The translations under genes and the position numbers were made by a program. The notes beneath the pieces are model-generated. The model saw only the letters and a program-made list of their open reading frames with translations. It searched no databases and had not been told where the DNA came from. Shown in pieces: positions 1 through 10,997 of a stretch of 64,000 bases of DNA; the stretch's first letter is position 1, and the number at the start of each line of letters is the position of its first letter. This DNA comes from Polyporus tsugae (Eukaryota; Basidiomycota; Agaricomycetes; Polyporales; Polyporaceae): contig JAHRBS010000004.1 of the NCBI GenBank assembly GCA_024305745.1, positions 3,162,001 through 3,226,000 on the forward strand, read 5' to 3'.

Positions 1-482
1 GAGTAAGTACTGATAAGCTACAACCCAAGATTGGGAACTCTGAAGACATACGCCTCCTCGCAAACATCGAACTCCTTGTGGAGGAGACGGATGATACCGG
101 CCTTGACCGTTACGTCCGCGTAAGCTCCGTCCTACGTAAAACTAAGCCCCAATTGTTATTACCGGTGTCCACGAAGCGTACCTCTACTGGACCCTTTGCA
201 ACACCGTCCACCGTTATCGTGAGGTCCTGACCCCGCTCAGGCGGGTCGGGAGAGACCTCAATACTGTTGATGCGGACGAGGTGGGAGTCGGTTCCTTGGG
301 GAGAACATTAGGCTATACGAGCGGCAACGTCGAGACATGACGAACATACCACAGTCCTTCCAGTCCCACCGCTTGCCACTGGGAACACCTGGGAACAAGA
401 CCTTCTGGTCGTCCTGTACAGGGGAGGCGACGGCGCTGCCAACTGCGGCGACAACCAGAAAAAGCAGACTGAAGCGAGCCAT
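1..482 (-). CDS. NPC2: NPC2-like ML-domain lipid/sterol transfer protein (3' part outside window)
   Basis: The start codon is at 482. Exons read here are 482-350, 294-182 and 131-52; the intron opening at 51 (GTATGT) runs off the window, so the C-terminus is missing. The N-terminus is a clear signal peptide (MARFSLLFLVVAAVGSAVAS). It is followed by a WDWKDCG motif, a segment around INSIEVSPDPPERGQDLTI, and GAYADVTVKAG...FDVCEEA. These are hallmarks of the ML (MD-2-related lipid-recognition) fold of fungal phosphatidylglycerol/phosphatidylinositol transfer proteins and NPC2. Family members are soluble secretory-pathway proteins that carry sterols or phospholipids inside the vacuole/lysosome lumen. 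The cysteines of DCG and DVCEE are expected to form disulfides. The function is inferred from family; the fold assignment is strong, the exact ligand unknown. Confidence 0.88.
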
Positions 483-864
483 GGTGAGAGGGAGGAGGGG
501 TATCGTCGTCGTCGTCGTGGTCAACAGGGAACCCGTGAGCGGTTCGTGAGGCGAGTTGCCCAAGGAAGGCGACGCTGTGAGGCACGCGCCGAAGCAATCC
601 GGCGCCGGGCCGATTCTAGGGGCTGCGGATGCTCGGAGTTCGCCGCTAACAGGCCGGCTGCGCGCATTGCCTTGCCAAGCCTGCGGTACTTTAAGTATCC
701 GCACTGCACCACCGTCTGCACTCCACTTCCCTCCCTTCATCCGTTCACAACTTGCTGGACAACCCGCATTCGTTTTCTTCTTCCTCTCACCAAGGCCTCT
801 GTCTGCTCTCACACCACGACTCTGACGATCGACTCTCAATCGCCTCTTGACGGAAACTTGCGCC

Positions 865-2083
865 ATGAAGCCCAGAGAATACTGTTGCTGCGCATTCCCC
901 GTGGTCTATGCCGGAATACACGTCGCGCTTTTGGAGCAGCTTGTCCTTGGTGTAACTGCAGGAACGATATCCATATCTACCACCAACAGTGAGTCTCAGT
1001 TAGTCAATTGCAGTCGACCGGCAGCTCAAGGGTTCCTCTCAGTTGTTGGAGCCTCCACCCCCTCATTTGCGAAGTGGTTATTTGCCATCGTCTGCTGGGT
1101 CGCTGCTGCTATACAAGTTCTTGGGTTTGTCGCCGTGCGCCAAGTATGTGAGCTCGTGCTTGACCGATCGAGTTAGGCTTACCAGGATCGTGCAGGAACG
1201 CCCCATCTTGTACCGCCGTTATGTTACCCTACATAGCTTGCTCACAGTAGCTGCTTTCGGCGTCGCTGCTGCTTGGCTTATCATCTCGATCACTCGTCAT
1301 AACCAGGCGAAGTCCAAGTGCATCAACGACTTCTTCGGAAACACCATCTCCGCCACCAACGATGAAGGGGACACCCTGTGTAACATCTTCTCGTGGGCTG
1401 ACATCGGCATCATGGGGGCGCTTTGGGTGTTGTTCGCCATCGTCCAGGTAATGCTGTTCATTGCTTCCGTATGTCCGGGGATGCTGACCTCCGTATGCAC
1501 AGATTTATCTCTACATCGTCTTGTCGTCCTTTGGAAAGGGGCAACGCCGCGATCACACGAGATACCAGTCGTTGCAATACGATTCGAACAAAGCGACAAA
1601 CATCCCTATGGAGGATCGTGGTGCGTGGGACTCGCGCAACTCTACGGAAAACCTTGTTCAGCCTGGCGGTCACGTACGCCACGATAGTGATGCCAGCGTA
1701 GCGACCGTCATGGCCGACAAGGTCCAAGGCTACTCCGACTACCCTCCCAATGTCCCCGGCAACGCGTATACCCAGGACCCTGGTCCTACACCTCACGCGT
1801 ACGACAGGTACTATGATAACTATAATGCCACCGGCGGCGTAGGCTACCCTGAACATAGTCAGGCCCATCCCGGTGAGTCGTAGATAGGAGTATACCCCGG
1901 TTCGACCCGCCTCGCGACTGCCTTCCTGGCAGACGTAGATGGTCTGTGCCCGCTGCTTCGCTTGTAGACCAATGTTTACCTTTTTTTTCAGCGGAAGGGT
2001 CGTTCCGGCGCAAGACTCCCAGGGTGCAGACAGGATCTGAGGACTTCACTGTATACAACAACACATACGGTACTCGATATTAG
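865..2083 (+). CDS. Four-TM membrane protein with hydrophilic C-terminal tail, unknown function
   Basis: Five exons were read: 865-988, 1043-1143, 1196-1447, 1503-1872 and 1992-2083, giving 312 residues. The first ~175 residues hold four hydrophobic segments: a cysteine-rich N-terminus (MKPREYCCCAF) followed by VALLEQLVLGVTAGTIS, then FAKWLFAIVCWVAAAIQVLG, then LLTVAAFGVAAAWLIIS, then GIMGALWVLFAIVQIYLYIVL. The spacing is tetraspan-like. The CCC near the N-terminus could be palmitoylated (inference). The remaining ~130 residues are polar and rich in Asp, Pro and Tyr, begin right after the last helix with KGQRRDHTRYQSL, and are probably cytosolic. Similar proteins recur in Agaricomycetes without an assigned role; I do not assign one. 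All five splice junctions keep the frame, which supports the model. Confidence 0.82.
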
Positions 2084-2256
2084 CCCTGTCATGGTTCTTG
2101 TCGCTGTCGAACTTTGGACTCTACTACGGACTGTTTGATGATTTGTAATAAACATTTGCCTTTGAGCACACGAGCGTTTCATGTCCGCAGACAGGTCAAA
2201 TAGCTGACATCTCAAGGCATTCGTTTTCTCGGTGCATCTGTCTGTTGGATGAAGTA

Positions 2257-3600
2257 TCACATGTCTTCTATCATACGACTCTCCCATGGACCGATTCTCA
2301 AGTCTATCCTGCGGTCCTCTGCGATGCGCGCCCATCGCTCTTCTCGTCCGTCCTCCGTCATAATTTGGACCCTAAAACATATGCACACCTGATGGAAGGG
2401 GACGTCTCTCCGCAACACCTCCTCCTCTATCGAGTCGCAAATGGCCCGTTCTTCGTCCTTCAACGGCACTGCATACCACGCATTTATAATCTGGAGCTTA
2501 AAGATGGTCAGGGACGGAGGCAGAGCGTTTACGAAATTACTGCGGAGCTCATCCACGGTCACCAAGTGCAGTGCGAAATATTCCAGGGCGGGAAGGTTCT
2601 CCAGTGTTTGGGTAATCGCGGCGCTGGAGAGACGACTGCATCCCAGGAGGACCAGCTTCCGAAGCCCGGTACCGTACGCAGCCGCCAGGGACTCGAGGTG
2701 GTGGTTACGGATTTCAAAGCCGAGGCGGTGGCCGAGCGCGTATGTGAAGGACTCGAGGTGCGCGTGCGGGAAGCACTGGTTCATGGTGTGCCTGTCAAAG
2801 TAGTTGCCCGTGGTTCCGTGGAGGACGACGTGCCGCAGATGGGGCATCCTCGCGGCTTCGCGGGTTTCCGCGCTGGCAAGGATCTCTCCGGAAAACCGGA
2901 GGGAGACCACGTCGTCCGGGCGGACGGCGTCGAAGGCGTCGACGCGGGTCTCGGGGTTGAGGTAGAGTTCGTAGGACGAGAGTAGTGCGGCGTTTGTCGG
3001 AAACATGGCGCGCTCGAATCTCAGCGCAAGCCGACGGGACCCTGCGGAAAAGAAGGGGTTTGAATATTTGTCCGTGGGACTTAGAGCGGGGCCTCGCACT
3101 TACTGTGCAGACTCATCGTGCTCTGGAGGTTTATCGGGAGGCCTTGGCGGCACTGGAAGACGCGCAGACGGCGAAGGGACGTCATGCGACTGAGCGCAAT
3201 GTGGAGGTTGGAGAGCGGGGTGTCTGGCTCGGTATCTTCCTTTGGGGCATGTCCGATCAGAGGTGTGGCCTTACACAATCGTACACTCTAACCTCACCTG
3301 ATCGTTCCTTGCGGACTGGAAGACACGGCCGTCATTGGCGACGTCTGCCCACTCTATTTGCGAGACGAGGGAAGGTTCGGCATAGAGGATGAAGGCATTT
3401 ATTTGGTGCTCGTGCAGGAGCGAGATGTAATGGCGATAAGTGCTTCCCGCCTCTTGTGAGAACTGTCGGCAAGTGTGAAGTAGCCGGAAGTGTGCATTGG
3501 ACGGCTGGTGCTTCATGCGAATATGACAATGCTCCGCGAGGGCGTGGTCATATATCTGGAGCCTGAGCTCAGTGGGCAAACCGAGAAGGGAGGCTGGCAT
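2257..3600 (-). CDS. F-box-type protein
   Basis: Three exons: 3600-3298, 3239-3104 and 3041-2257, giving 407 residues. The start was placed at the ATG at 3600 because the reading frame further upstream has no other ATG. The N-terminus (MPASLLGLPTELRLQIYDHAL followed by a cysteine/arginine motif TCRQFSQEA) matches the F-box-like start common in fungal proteins that recruit substrates to SCF ubiquitin ligases. The rest contains leucine-patterned segments (for example LRKLVLLGCSRLSSAAITQ) that resemble degenerate leucine-rich repeats, the usual substrate-binding part. Intron 1 (58 nt) has a CTGAT branch site. The substrate cannot be told from sequence. The gene is divergent from the small gene starting at 4439. 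Confidence 0.72.
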
Positions 3601-3737
3601 GTGGAGGCAGAGAAAGGTGCGTAGCGTGGAGGCCGAGCAAACCACTTAAATCTCGGAGGCAAAAGGGAGAGGGGGACTGCCAGAGCTGGCGGAAGAGAGT
3701 AAGTAGGTGATGGGACATGTGGTGCAAGTAAGAAACC

Positions 3738-3744
3738 ATATATA
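3738..3744 (-). promoter_or_regulatory. Candidate TATA box for the F-box gene
   Basis: On the minus strand the sequence reads TATATATGG about 138 bases before the ATG at 3600. The rest of 3601-4438 is a divergent promoter region without a recognisable gene. Its part next to 4439 is pyrimidine-rich, as is usual for fungal 5' leaders, and the long minus-strand open frame across it is most likely a by-product of GC-rich composition. Confidence 0.3.
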
Positions 3745-4438
3745 GCAAGCTCTGGATCGCGGGGAAGAAGAGAAGAGGGCGCCTGTGGTGAGAAGGGAGG
3801 CGGCGAGTTCCCTGCGAGTTCCCTTGCTGCCCGCCTTCGTCCTCGTGCGGTTCTCCTTACCTGCCTGCCCGTCCATGCATGGTCTGCCACTCTACCGCCC
3901 CCTTCGCCTCGCGTTCTGACCTCTCCTTCTGGTCGCACCGCGCCTTGCAAGGCCGCTGCCGTGCAGTGTGCATCCAGTCGCCTGTCACAAAACACAATAA
4001 GGGCTGCACAACGTGGCAACGAACCCCGGCGTCCAGCTCCCCAGTGCACGTTGGCAGCCAAGGCCCAAGACCGAGCGCAACCTACGCCGTCCGTTTCCCC
4101 ACCGAAGGCTGTCACCCGCCCCGGGTCACTTCTCCTGCCCGTGCCGCGGAAAGAACCGCCACGACAGGGAACCTCACATTCAACGTCAGAGGCTCTCTCG
4201 GTCTGTCGACTGCCGTAAGTCGCAACGCCGCGCAACGGCCCGCGGAAGCTTGAACGAGTTACCAACCCGAGCGATATTACCCTGTGCCTCTTTGGCGTTA
4301 CCCTCCCTCTCCTTCTCGCACACTCTCCTTAGATCCTATTGCCTCCGCTTCTCCTCCCCGCATCCGCTTCTATCGCCTGCTCGCTGCCCTCCTCCCCCTC
4401 TCGCACTCCGTCTGCTCTGATACCCATACCCACTCACC

Positions 4439-4997
4439 ATGCCGGGCACGACGCAGTATGAGGTCCTCCTCGACTTTACCAACGACACGCACGACTGTGC
4501 GACGGTGCAGCTTCAGCGGGATTATGGGCGCAATACAGGCGCGATCGTCCTGCTGCACCCAGGCGAGAGCGTCACGCTTGTACTCGATGCCGGTGAGTGC
4601 GCTTCCGCCAAGCTGAAGAAACCTGTGACAAGCAGCACGAGCGAAAACGAGACCACAGAGAGCTGATGATGGATCTATTGCAGGCACAGTGTACAAGTAT
4701 GCGCTCAAGACGCGGTCAAGAGTTGCGAACGTAACGTGAGTGTTGCGAGAGGTGGGTGCGGAGATTAACACTAATCGCGCCGCATGGCTGCACCCTCGGC
4801 TCGCGCGGTGTTTTGCCTCATCTAGTGCACGAGCGTGGCGGGACGTCACTTGCACCGTCTCCCAGCTCTTCCCTAACGCCGCGACGCATCCCGCGACCGT
4901 GTCCTCGACCTCGTCCGACCCAATACGGCCGGTACAGGGCATCACGGTCGACCAGCTCTGGCGGGACATGCGCTTCTGCATATGGAACGATGCATAG
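4439..4997 (+). CDS. Small conserved-looking protein, unknown function
   Basis: Three exons: 4439-4592, 4684-4735 and 4826-4997, giving 125 residues (MPGTTQYEVLLDFTNDTHDC...). Both introns have GTGAGT donors and keep the frame through to the TAG at 4995. The first 70 residues are beta-rich (YEVLLDFTN, CATVQLQRDYG, GESVTLVLDAG, TVYKYALKTR) and look like a small beta-sandwich. The C-terminal half contains VTARAWRDVTCTVSQLF and ends QLWRDMRFCIWNDA. There is no signal peptide or membrane segment. A further GTAAGT...TTTTCAG pair at about 5012-5088 could be an intron in the 3' untranslated region. I recognise no family. Confidence 0.6.
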
Positions 4998-7452
4998 CAC
5001 CGGGTCGTCGATGTAAGTGCGCGCGTCCAGCAATGAAGGCAGTGTGTTCGGATACTGATGAGTCGTCCATGCTTATTGTCTTTTCAGAGGCGATTTGTCA
5101 CCAGACGGCGCGTTCCTGTCGGATGCCATTTCTTGTCACGTCGCGGGGCGCACGGCTTAGTGCCCAGTGCTAGTCCACGCCGCTGCCTAGCCACAGGCCG
5201 AGGCTTCTGCGCGTCGGAATAATCTTGGGGCGGGCAGCGAGGAGGAAACGGCTGCTGCGATCGCTTGGGATCGCAAATGGACCGAGGCTCTCGAACGATG
5301 TGTTAGATTACTGTCCCTATAGGTTGTAATTGTCGCGGAACTGGCCGCGCCGTAGCCATGCGCAGAAGTTATTGTATTGTATGTGCGAGATTAGATACCA
5401 CAACGCTAGAGATGGCGCTGGATAATCAAATAGAAACTGTCGTAATTGCAACAACGCTCGTTCCGCGTGTACTGTGCATTGTACCTGCGGGAAGGGGCAT
5501 CATAGAACTCGAAGGAAATTGGGAAAGAAACTGCGGCGTTATGCAGGGAGGAATGACACTGGCACAGAGTTACAACGCCTGGTACTCGTGTTTGCAGTGA
5601 GGCACTGTGAGCCCATCTTGCCCCCTCTACGCGGGCCACGCCAGCTCGGTATTGCGAGGCACGGTTCAGATAGTGGGAATGCCGGGGGTTCTCGAAGTAC
5701 GAGCCCGTCACAAGGCCCATACCGTTCTCACAGCGTGGGTGAGAGGACCAGAGAGACGGAGTACGCCAGGACAGGGCTATAACGAGAGGCGCATCCGGCA
5801 CCGAGCTGAAAATTAAACGCTTCCCGCTCCGAGCACTTAGAGGATGCAGCGGGATCATCGTGCATCCCTATCACAGCTTTGACTGCGCTCCGGTGATCTC
5901 AGATAGCCATGACGCATGTATGCCCACAACCCGCTCCCGCGGAGAGCAGCATGCCTTGGGGTCATTTACAGGAAAGCTGGCAGATGACTTACGGTAAAAG
6001 CTGTATGGCGCGAGCCCTTCTCAGCCTATTCCTGCCCCGTCGAGCTGCCTGGGTCGCGAACGGACTCTTTCCATGAACGTTTGTGTGCCTTTTCCCTGTC
6101 CTTCAGCGGCGCAGTCGGACGGCATCGGGTCGGACCGACGTCTTTAGAGTGGGATAAGAACAGCACGATATGAATGCATGAGAGTACGGGGAATAAGACA
6201 CACTTTGTATGGCGGCTTGAGGTGTCATGTGTGGAGGCTCCAGAACTTAAGATCGCAAATGAGAACGGCGTCATCGCGGGATCATGTGTACCATGCGTCC
6301 TTTGCCGGAAACTTGACATCTAGCGGATACACTCAGAAGATATTCCAAGATAAGCAAGCATATGGAGCGTACATGTAAGAAGTGGTCTTACCTTGTGAAA
6401 CGTATATCATGCGCGGTGGATAAGGCGATGAAGATCGGGGTACATGGAGTACCTGAGATTTCCGAAGGCGGGTAGGAAGTTGAACGTTTGAACTTGCTTC
6501 GTGCGCATGGACTCTTGACTGTGAGAGATCTTGGCTGAAACTCTCGGGCCGAATTGCGATGAATGGAACGTTGTACGTGGTCGGCATTCAAAGCTTCATG
6601 AGCAGCGGAGAAGACTGCCAGCGGGCAACCGCAAATAACTATTACATAGAGTCGGAACAAAGCCCATCAATCTAGTCAGGTCAAGCACGACGGCGTATTC
6701 AATGGTACACACCTTTGCAGGGAATCGTTCTGTATTTCACGGGGACCCCACTCGTGCATCGATGAAATTGGATCAATGGTTGCTTGTCCAGATGCGGTGG
6801 ATCGGGCTGCATATAATGGCTCAGCCTACGATGCGAGTGCCCCTTGGACGATCCTCGAGGTAAAATTTAGAAGGATCAAAATAGAGATGGAGGAAAGCTA
6901 CGTACTGCGCATCCAAGGCGTTGTATGCCACGTTACAACGGCCCGGTGAGACGATGAAGGTGCTGAAAGAAAGCATGGTGTTCGCCTGACGGGGTCAATG
7001 GGAACAACCGCCGAGTATGACATTCCCTAGAGGCTAGAACACATCGAGGTGACGAGTTTAAAGTTACCTGCAGTTTTGGTAGTTATCATGTTGACTCTTG
7101 ATGATGCTCGCGTGGTGCCAGCCTCCATGGGTGTAGACAGTACTAGTGACATGTGACACGCGAGTCCAGAGTGACGCAACTCACGTGACAGAAGACGCGT
7201 CGCGACGCGTGATGTCATGCCACCGGGGGAAGAGATCGTCGAACGTCATAAATCCGCCCGGGGGAGGAGATATGAGAACCGTCTGACTCTGTCCTCGCAC
7301 TGACACCGTAACCCCGGGCCGAAATCCACTACACTGCCAGGCATGCAGACCGCCGCCAACGTCGGCGTCGCACAAAGTGTCAGTTCGTCTCCCCACCCTC
7401 TCTCCGGATCTCAACCTGGGATCTCATTCCTCACCCGTTGCGCGTGTAGAAA
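4998..7452. other. Gene-poor stretch of about 2.45 kb
   Basis: No gene could be supported here. Open frames are short, lack splice-consistent extensions and match no family I recognise. One minus-strand frame near 6660-6450 begins with a hydrophobic run (FRLYVIVICGCPLAVFSAA) but has no ATG at a sensible position. Composition is closer to neutral than the flanking genes. It may hold decayed sequence plus the upstream region of the dehydrogenase at 7453, whose last 300 bases contain a cluster of palindromic motifs. Confidence 0.5.
7147..7210. promoter_or_regulatory. Cluster of E-box and MCB-like palindromes upstream of the dehydrogenase
   Basis: Within 64 bases there is a CATGTG E-box (7150-7155), the 8-bp palindrome TCACGTGA (7181-7188) and the 16-bp perfect palindrome ACGCGTCGCGACGCGT (7195-7210). 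The last consists of two ACGCGT boxes (the MluI cell-cycle box bound by MBF/SBF-type factors in fungi) around a central CGCG. CACGTG is the core for bHLH factors. The cluster lies about 245-305 bases before the ATG at 7453. Regulation by these factors is inference. Confidence 0.4.
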
Positions 7453-9093
7453 ATGGGGGCTATCCCCACCGTAATCCATCCAGAGTACAAGACTCGCCCG
7501 GATGGGTCAACCATGAACGCCCTGGCTTGGTTCGGCACTCGAGACGTCCGCCTCCTCGACGCACCCATCCCCGACATTTCCGAGCCGGACGACGTCATCC
7601 TAAAAGTCACCGGAACAACAATTTGCGGGTCAGACCTTCATCTCTTTAACGGAGAGGTCGTTGCCCTCCAGAAGGGAGACATTCTCGGCCATGAAGTACG
7701 TACCCTCTGATCTGTCCGTCATTCACGCCAATGCGTCTGTCTGATAACGCGCACATAGTTCATGGAAACAGTCGACAGAATTGGTCCCGACGTCAAGAAC
7801 CTTAAGATCGGTCAACGGGTCGTCGCTTCGTTCGAGATCGCTTGCGACGAACGCGAATATTGCAAACAAAAGCTTTCGTCCTTCTGCGACAAGACCAACC
7901 ACTCTACGTCAGTCAACGATGCGCATGGCAATTACATACTGTATCAACTCACCGAGACACTGGCAGGCTTCAGAATGCTATGTATGGCCACCGTGACGCA
8001 GGCTTCTTCGGTTACTCGCACTTCACAGGAGGCTTTCCTGGTGGCCAGGCCGAGTACGTGCGCGTGCCCAAAGGCAACGTCAACTTGCTTCCCATTCCGC
8101 ACGAGGTACCCGACGAGAAGGCTTTGTACCTCTCTGACGTCTTGTACACTGCATACCACTGTGTCATGGATACGGGCGTGAAGGAGGGTGACGCCGTAGG
8201 CGTCTGGGTGAGTGTTGATTCTTCCAGAAACTCAAGACGACGTTCATACCTGGTTTTGCAGGGGCTTGGTCCTTTCGGCCTGTGCGTGGCGAAGTTCGCC
8301 CAGCTCAAGGGTGCCAAGCGCGTCATTTGCGTCGACCGCGTCCCCGAGCGACTCGAGAAAGCCGAAGAACTTGGATTTGAGACGATCGATTTCTCCAAGT
8401 ATTCTGATGTGGTCAAGCGGTTCCAGGAGGTTGCTCCGGGTGGCGTGGATGTCGCCTTGGATTGCGGTAAGGACTTCCATCCATCATCAACGTATCTGTC
8501 GTATGTTCATGGACGCCGTAGGCACCTTCCATCAGCCGAAGACATTCATTCACAAGGTCGAAAAGGCGGTGATGCTCGAGACAGACGTATCTGAGGTCGT
8601 CAACGAAATGATTATGTCCACCAAGAAGGGTGGCCGGTGTGGCGTGATCGCCGCCTATGTCGGGTACACGAACCACTTCAACATAGGCGCTCTGATGGAG
8701 AAGGGCATCCGCTTCATTGGCCACGGACAAGCACCCGTCCACAAGTGGTGGAACGAGATCTTGTACGACCTCATTATCCCTGGAAAGTTTGATCCTACGT
8801 TGCAAGTCGATAATATTTACTCAAGGATAAGTTGCATGTGTAGAACGTACTAACTTTGCGACCTCACTCCTAGTATGGTCTCCCACCGCGTCCCTATCGA
8901 CGATTTTCCCAAGTTGTATCATGCCTTCGATAGGCGCTTAGGAGGCGTGGAGAAGGTCTTCGTAGAGACCAAATTCTCCTACTTAGGACCAGCAGAGTCG
9001 ATGAATGGGCGGTCGTCTAACTCCGGTTTCAACCGTGAGCCGTTGATGCAGCACTACGGAAGGAGGGGTTCGATTACAGGAGGAACGAGTTAG
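7453..9093 (+). CDS. Zinc-dependent alcohol dehydrogenase, formaldehyde-dehydrogenase-like
   Basis: Six exons: 7453-7695, 7759-7907, 7967-8207, 8262-8466, 8522-8798 and 8874-9093, giving 444 residues. Family features of medium-chain dehydrogenases are in order: the catalytic zinc region CGSDLHLFNG and GHE, a FGYSHFTGGFPGGQAEYVRVP stretch typical of the glutathione-independent formaldehyde-dehydrogenase-like group, the Rossmann motif GLGPFGLCVAKFAQLKGA followed by an acidic CVDRVPERLEKAEELG, and a C-terminal HRVPIDDFPKLYHAFDRR...GVEKVFVETKFS. It probably oxidises an alcohol or aldehyde with NAD(P) in the cytosol. Oddity: the structural-zinc lobe reads ACDEREYCKQKLSSFC, where relatives have C-G-E-C-x-Y-C, so one of the four cysteines is Arg. 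Two introns use weaker donors (GTCAGT, GTTGCA); the model rests on unbroken family homology across them. Confidence 0.88.
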
Positions 9094-9308
9094 AATACTC
9101 ACCCGAGTAACTGCGAATAAGTAAGATCCCTAGGCTAGAAGCTTGAGCTTGGGCGCGGAGCTTTGAATGTCGGACTTTGAAGGAGCGAATCGGGCAGCTC
9201 CATATTGGGACGTGAAACGTGCGTCGGATGCCGTACATATGTACGACCAACATACGACCCTGGAGACGTCAGCCGACCCCTGGTGGTGTCCCCATTCGCT
9301 CCTGTTCA

Positions 9309-9316
9309 TATATAAA
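9309..9316 (+). promoter_or_regulatory. TATA box of the AIM6-like gene
   Basis: TATATAAA followed by GG lies 62 bases before the ATG at 9371, a position that fits transcription starting about 30 bases downstream and a short leader. Confidence 0.5.
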
Positions 9317-9370
9317 GGACAGGAGACGTTGAGTGCGTCGGCACATTTGTCTCCAACCACACCCAGTGAT

Positions 9371-10636
9371 ATGAAACTTGGTGCTTTGCAGAGTGTTCTT
9401 GCGTTCCTCGGGCGGCTGGCGCTGGTGCAGGCCAAGGCGACAGTTGGCCAGGCGATAGCGTCGCTGGAGGACTCCAACTCGCCGCTCCTGCAGTATCCCA
9501 CGCAATTCACGCAGGGTATTGTGCCCAAGCAGATTCACTCCCATAACGACTGTGAGTACCACTTTGCTCCTTGCGACTGGCTGTGGGAGGGTGGAACGGC
9601 GTGGTACAAATGGCGTATTAACGCGCCCATGTGACCTGGATCGATCGCCCCCCATACACGACGAACTTCGGATGCAAACGCGGATGCAAACGGGAAGACT
9701 GGAGAGACGTGCCCCTTTTGACTGCGCTCAGCTATGGGGTGGCGAGTGTCGAGGCGGATGTCTACCTGATCAACGGGACGTTGTTTGTAAGTGGCCGCCT
9801 CTTCGAATCCGTGCTGCGGAGAAGCTAATAATATTGGTCTGAGTAGGTTGGACACGAGACCCAGGCGTTGACGAACGATCGCACCTTCGATGCACTGTAC
9901 ATTCAACCCATCCTCAAGATCTTGCGCGGTACGAACCACAAGTCTGCCTTCACTGGGAACCGTAACAGTGCGAAGTGAGTGACATCCACTCAGTCTGTGT
10001 TGAAAGCTCACTTTCAGATCACGATGCCCGCAGCGGAGTGTTCGACACGGACAGCGGCTTCCCTCTGCAGCTCCTAGTCGAGATAAAAGGAGACGGCCCG
10101 ACGTACGCATTCCAGCTATCCCCATCGGTTGCGTTGCGCTGAATGTTCTGACGCGCCGAGGACGCAGGACCCTGCCGGCTATCGTGCAAGCCCTGCAGCC
10201 TCTCCGAGAAGAGGGATACTTGACGACATTCGCGAACGGCACCCTGACCCAGTCCGCCGTAACCGTCGTCGGCACCGGGAACACGCCCCTCGACGGCGTG
10301 AAGGCCCTCGAGCCCCGCGACTTCTTCTACGACGCGCCCCTCACGCAGCTCAACGACCCGTCCTTGAACACGAAGTTCGACGCCACCCTTTCGCCTTTGG
10401 CGTCGACCGACTGGGAGACCGCCGTCGGCTGGACTGGGATAGGAAACATCAGTGAGGGGCAGCTCGCAAACCTGACGCAGTTCGTCGGGGACGCACACGC
10501 ACTAGGGATCAAGGCGCGGTTCTGGGATGCGCCGGCTTGGCCGATTTTTGCGAGGAACGCGGTGTGGAAGGTGTTGGCGGAGAACGGGGCGGATTGGCTG
10601 AACGCGGATGATTTGGAGGCGGCGAGCTCGTTCTGA
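9371..10636 (+). CDS. AIM6-like GDPD/PLC-type phosphodiesterase, secreted
   Basis: Five exons: 9371-9551, 9698-9786, 9847-9974, 10034-10102 and 10168-10636, giving 311 residues. A signal peptide (MKLGALQSVLAFLGRLALVQA) is followed by IHSHNDYWRDVPLLTALSYG, then GVASVEADVYLINGTLFVGHE. The HND, E-x-D and downstream His are the metal/active-site pattern of the glycerophosphodiester phosphodiesterase TIM-barrel superfamily. The overall order (LPAIVQALQPLREEGYL, DFFYDAPL, ALGIKARFWDAPAWP, GADWLNADDLEAA) is that of yeast 'altered inheritance of mitochondria protein 6'. The substrate is unknown even in yeast; the phosphodiesterase role is by family. Exon 4 uses the AG at 10033; an earlier AG would break the frame. 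It is preceded by a good TATA box. Confidence 0.85.
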
Positions 10637-10997
10637 ACCTCCGGCCAACGACAAAGACAATTCGGCGGGGCCGGGTTCCATGTTTTCGACTGAGCCGCAT
10701 TACATCGTGTAGCGCGGATCTCCCTCCTTGGTTCCACGTCACGTCTTGAAGCTCCCTTAGTAGCTTGTGTAAACAGCGAGGAGTGCTCAACGATCCCTAT
10801 GCGTGTTAGATGGTCATCATCTTCCGCACGACCGCTGAACCTGGATGAGAGGAAACCTCTATCGGTCAGAGTGAGATAGGGAACGTTCCCAATTCCTCGA
10901 GGTGGGCTTTGGGGCTACCACAGGTGGTTCGGCGACGAGTAAAGTGTTAGAGAGTAGAGTGATAGAGGAGGCGTACCCCGAAATTAGTATTAAACGA

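Noticed and set aside
258..866. Long minus-strand frame of about 200 codons across the NPC2 start and its upstream region
   Set aside because: Only the last third is the NPC2 signal-peptide exon; the rest lies upstream of the natural ATG at 482 and shows no protein character.
3271..3300. 28-nt intron in the F-box gene ending at the first AG after the donor
   Set aside because: Too short for splicing; the alternative acceptor gives a 58-nt intron with a good CTGAT branch site and keeps the frame.
3513..4265. 250-codon minus-strand open frame upstream of the F-box gene
   Set aside because: It overlaps the promoter and first exon in another frame, is rich in Arg/Gly/Pro from GC-rich composition, and has no motif or splice support.
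8799..8873. Extension of dehydrogenase exon 5 into LQVDNIYSRISCMCRTY
   Set aside because: This read-through ends in a stop and breaks the conserved FDPT-(M)VSHRVP junction; the GTTGCA donor at 8799 restores it.
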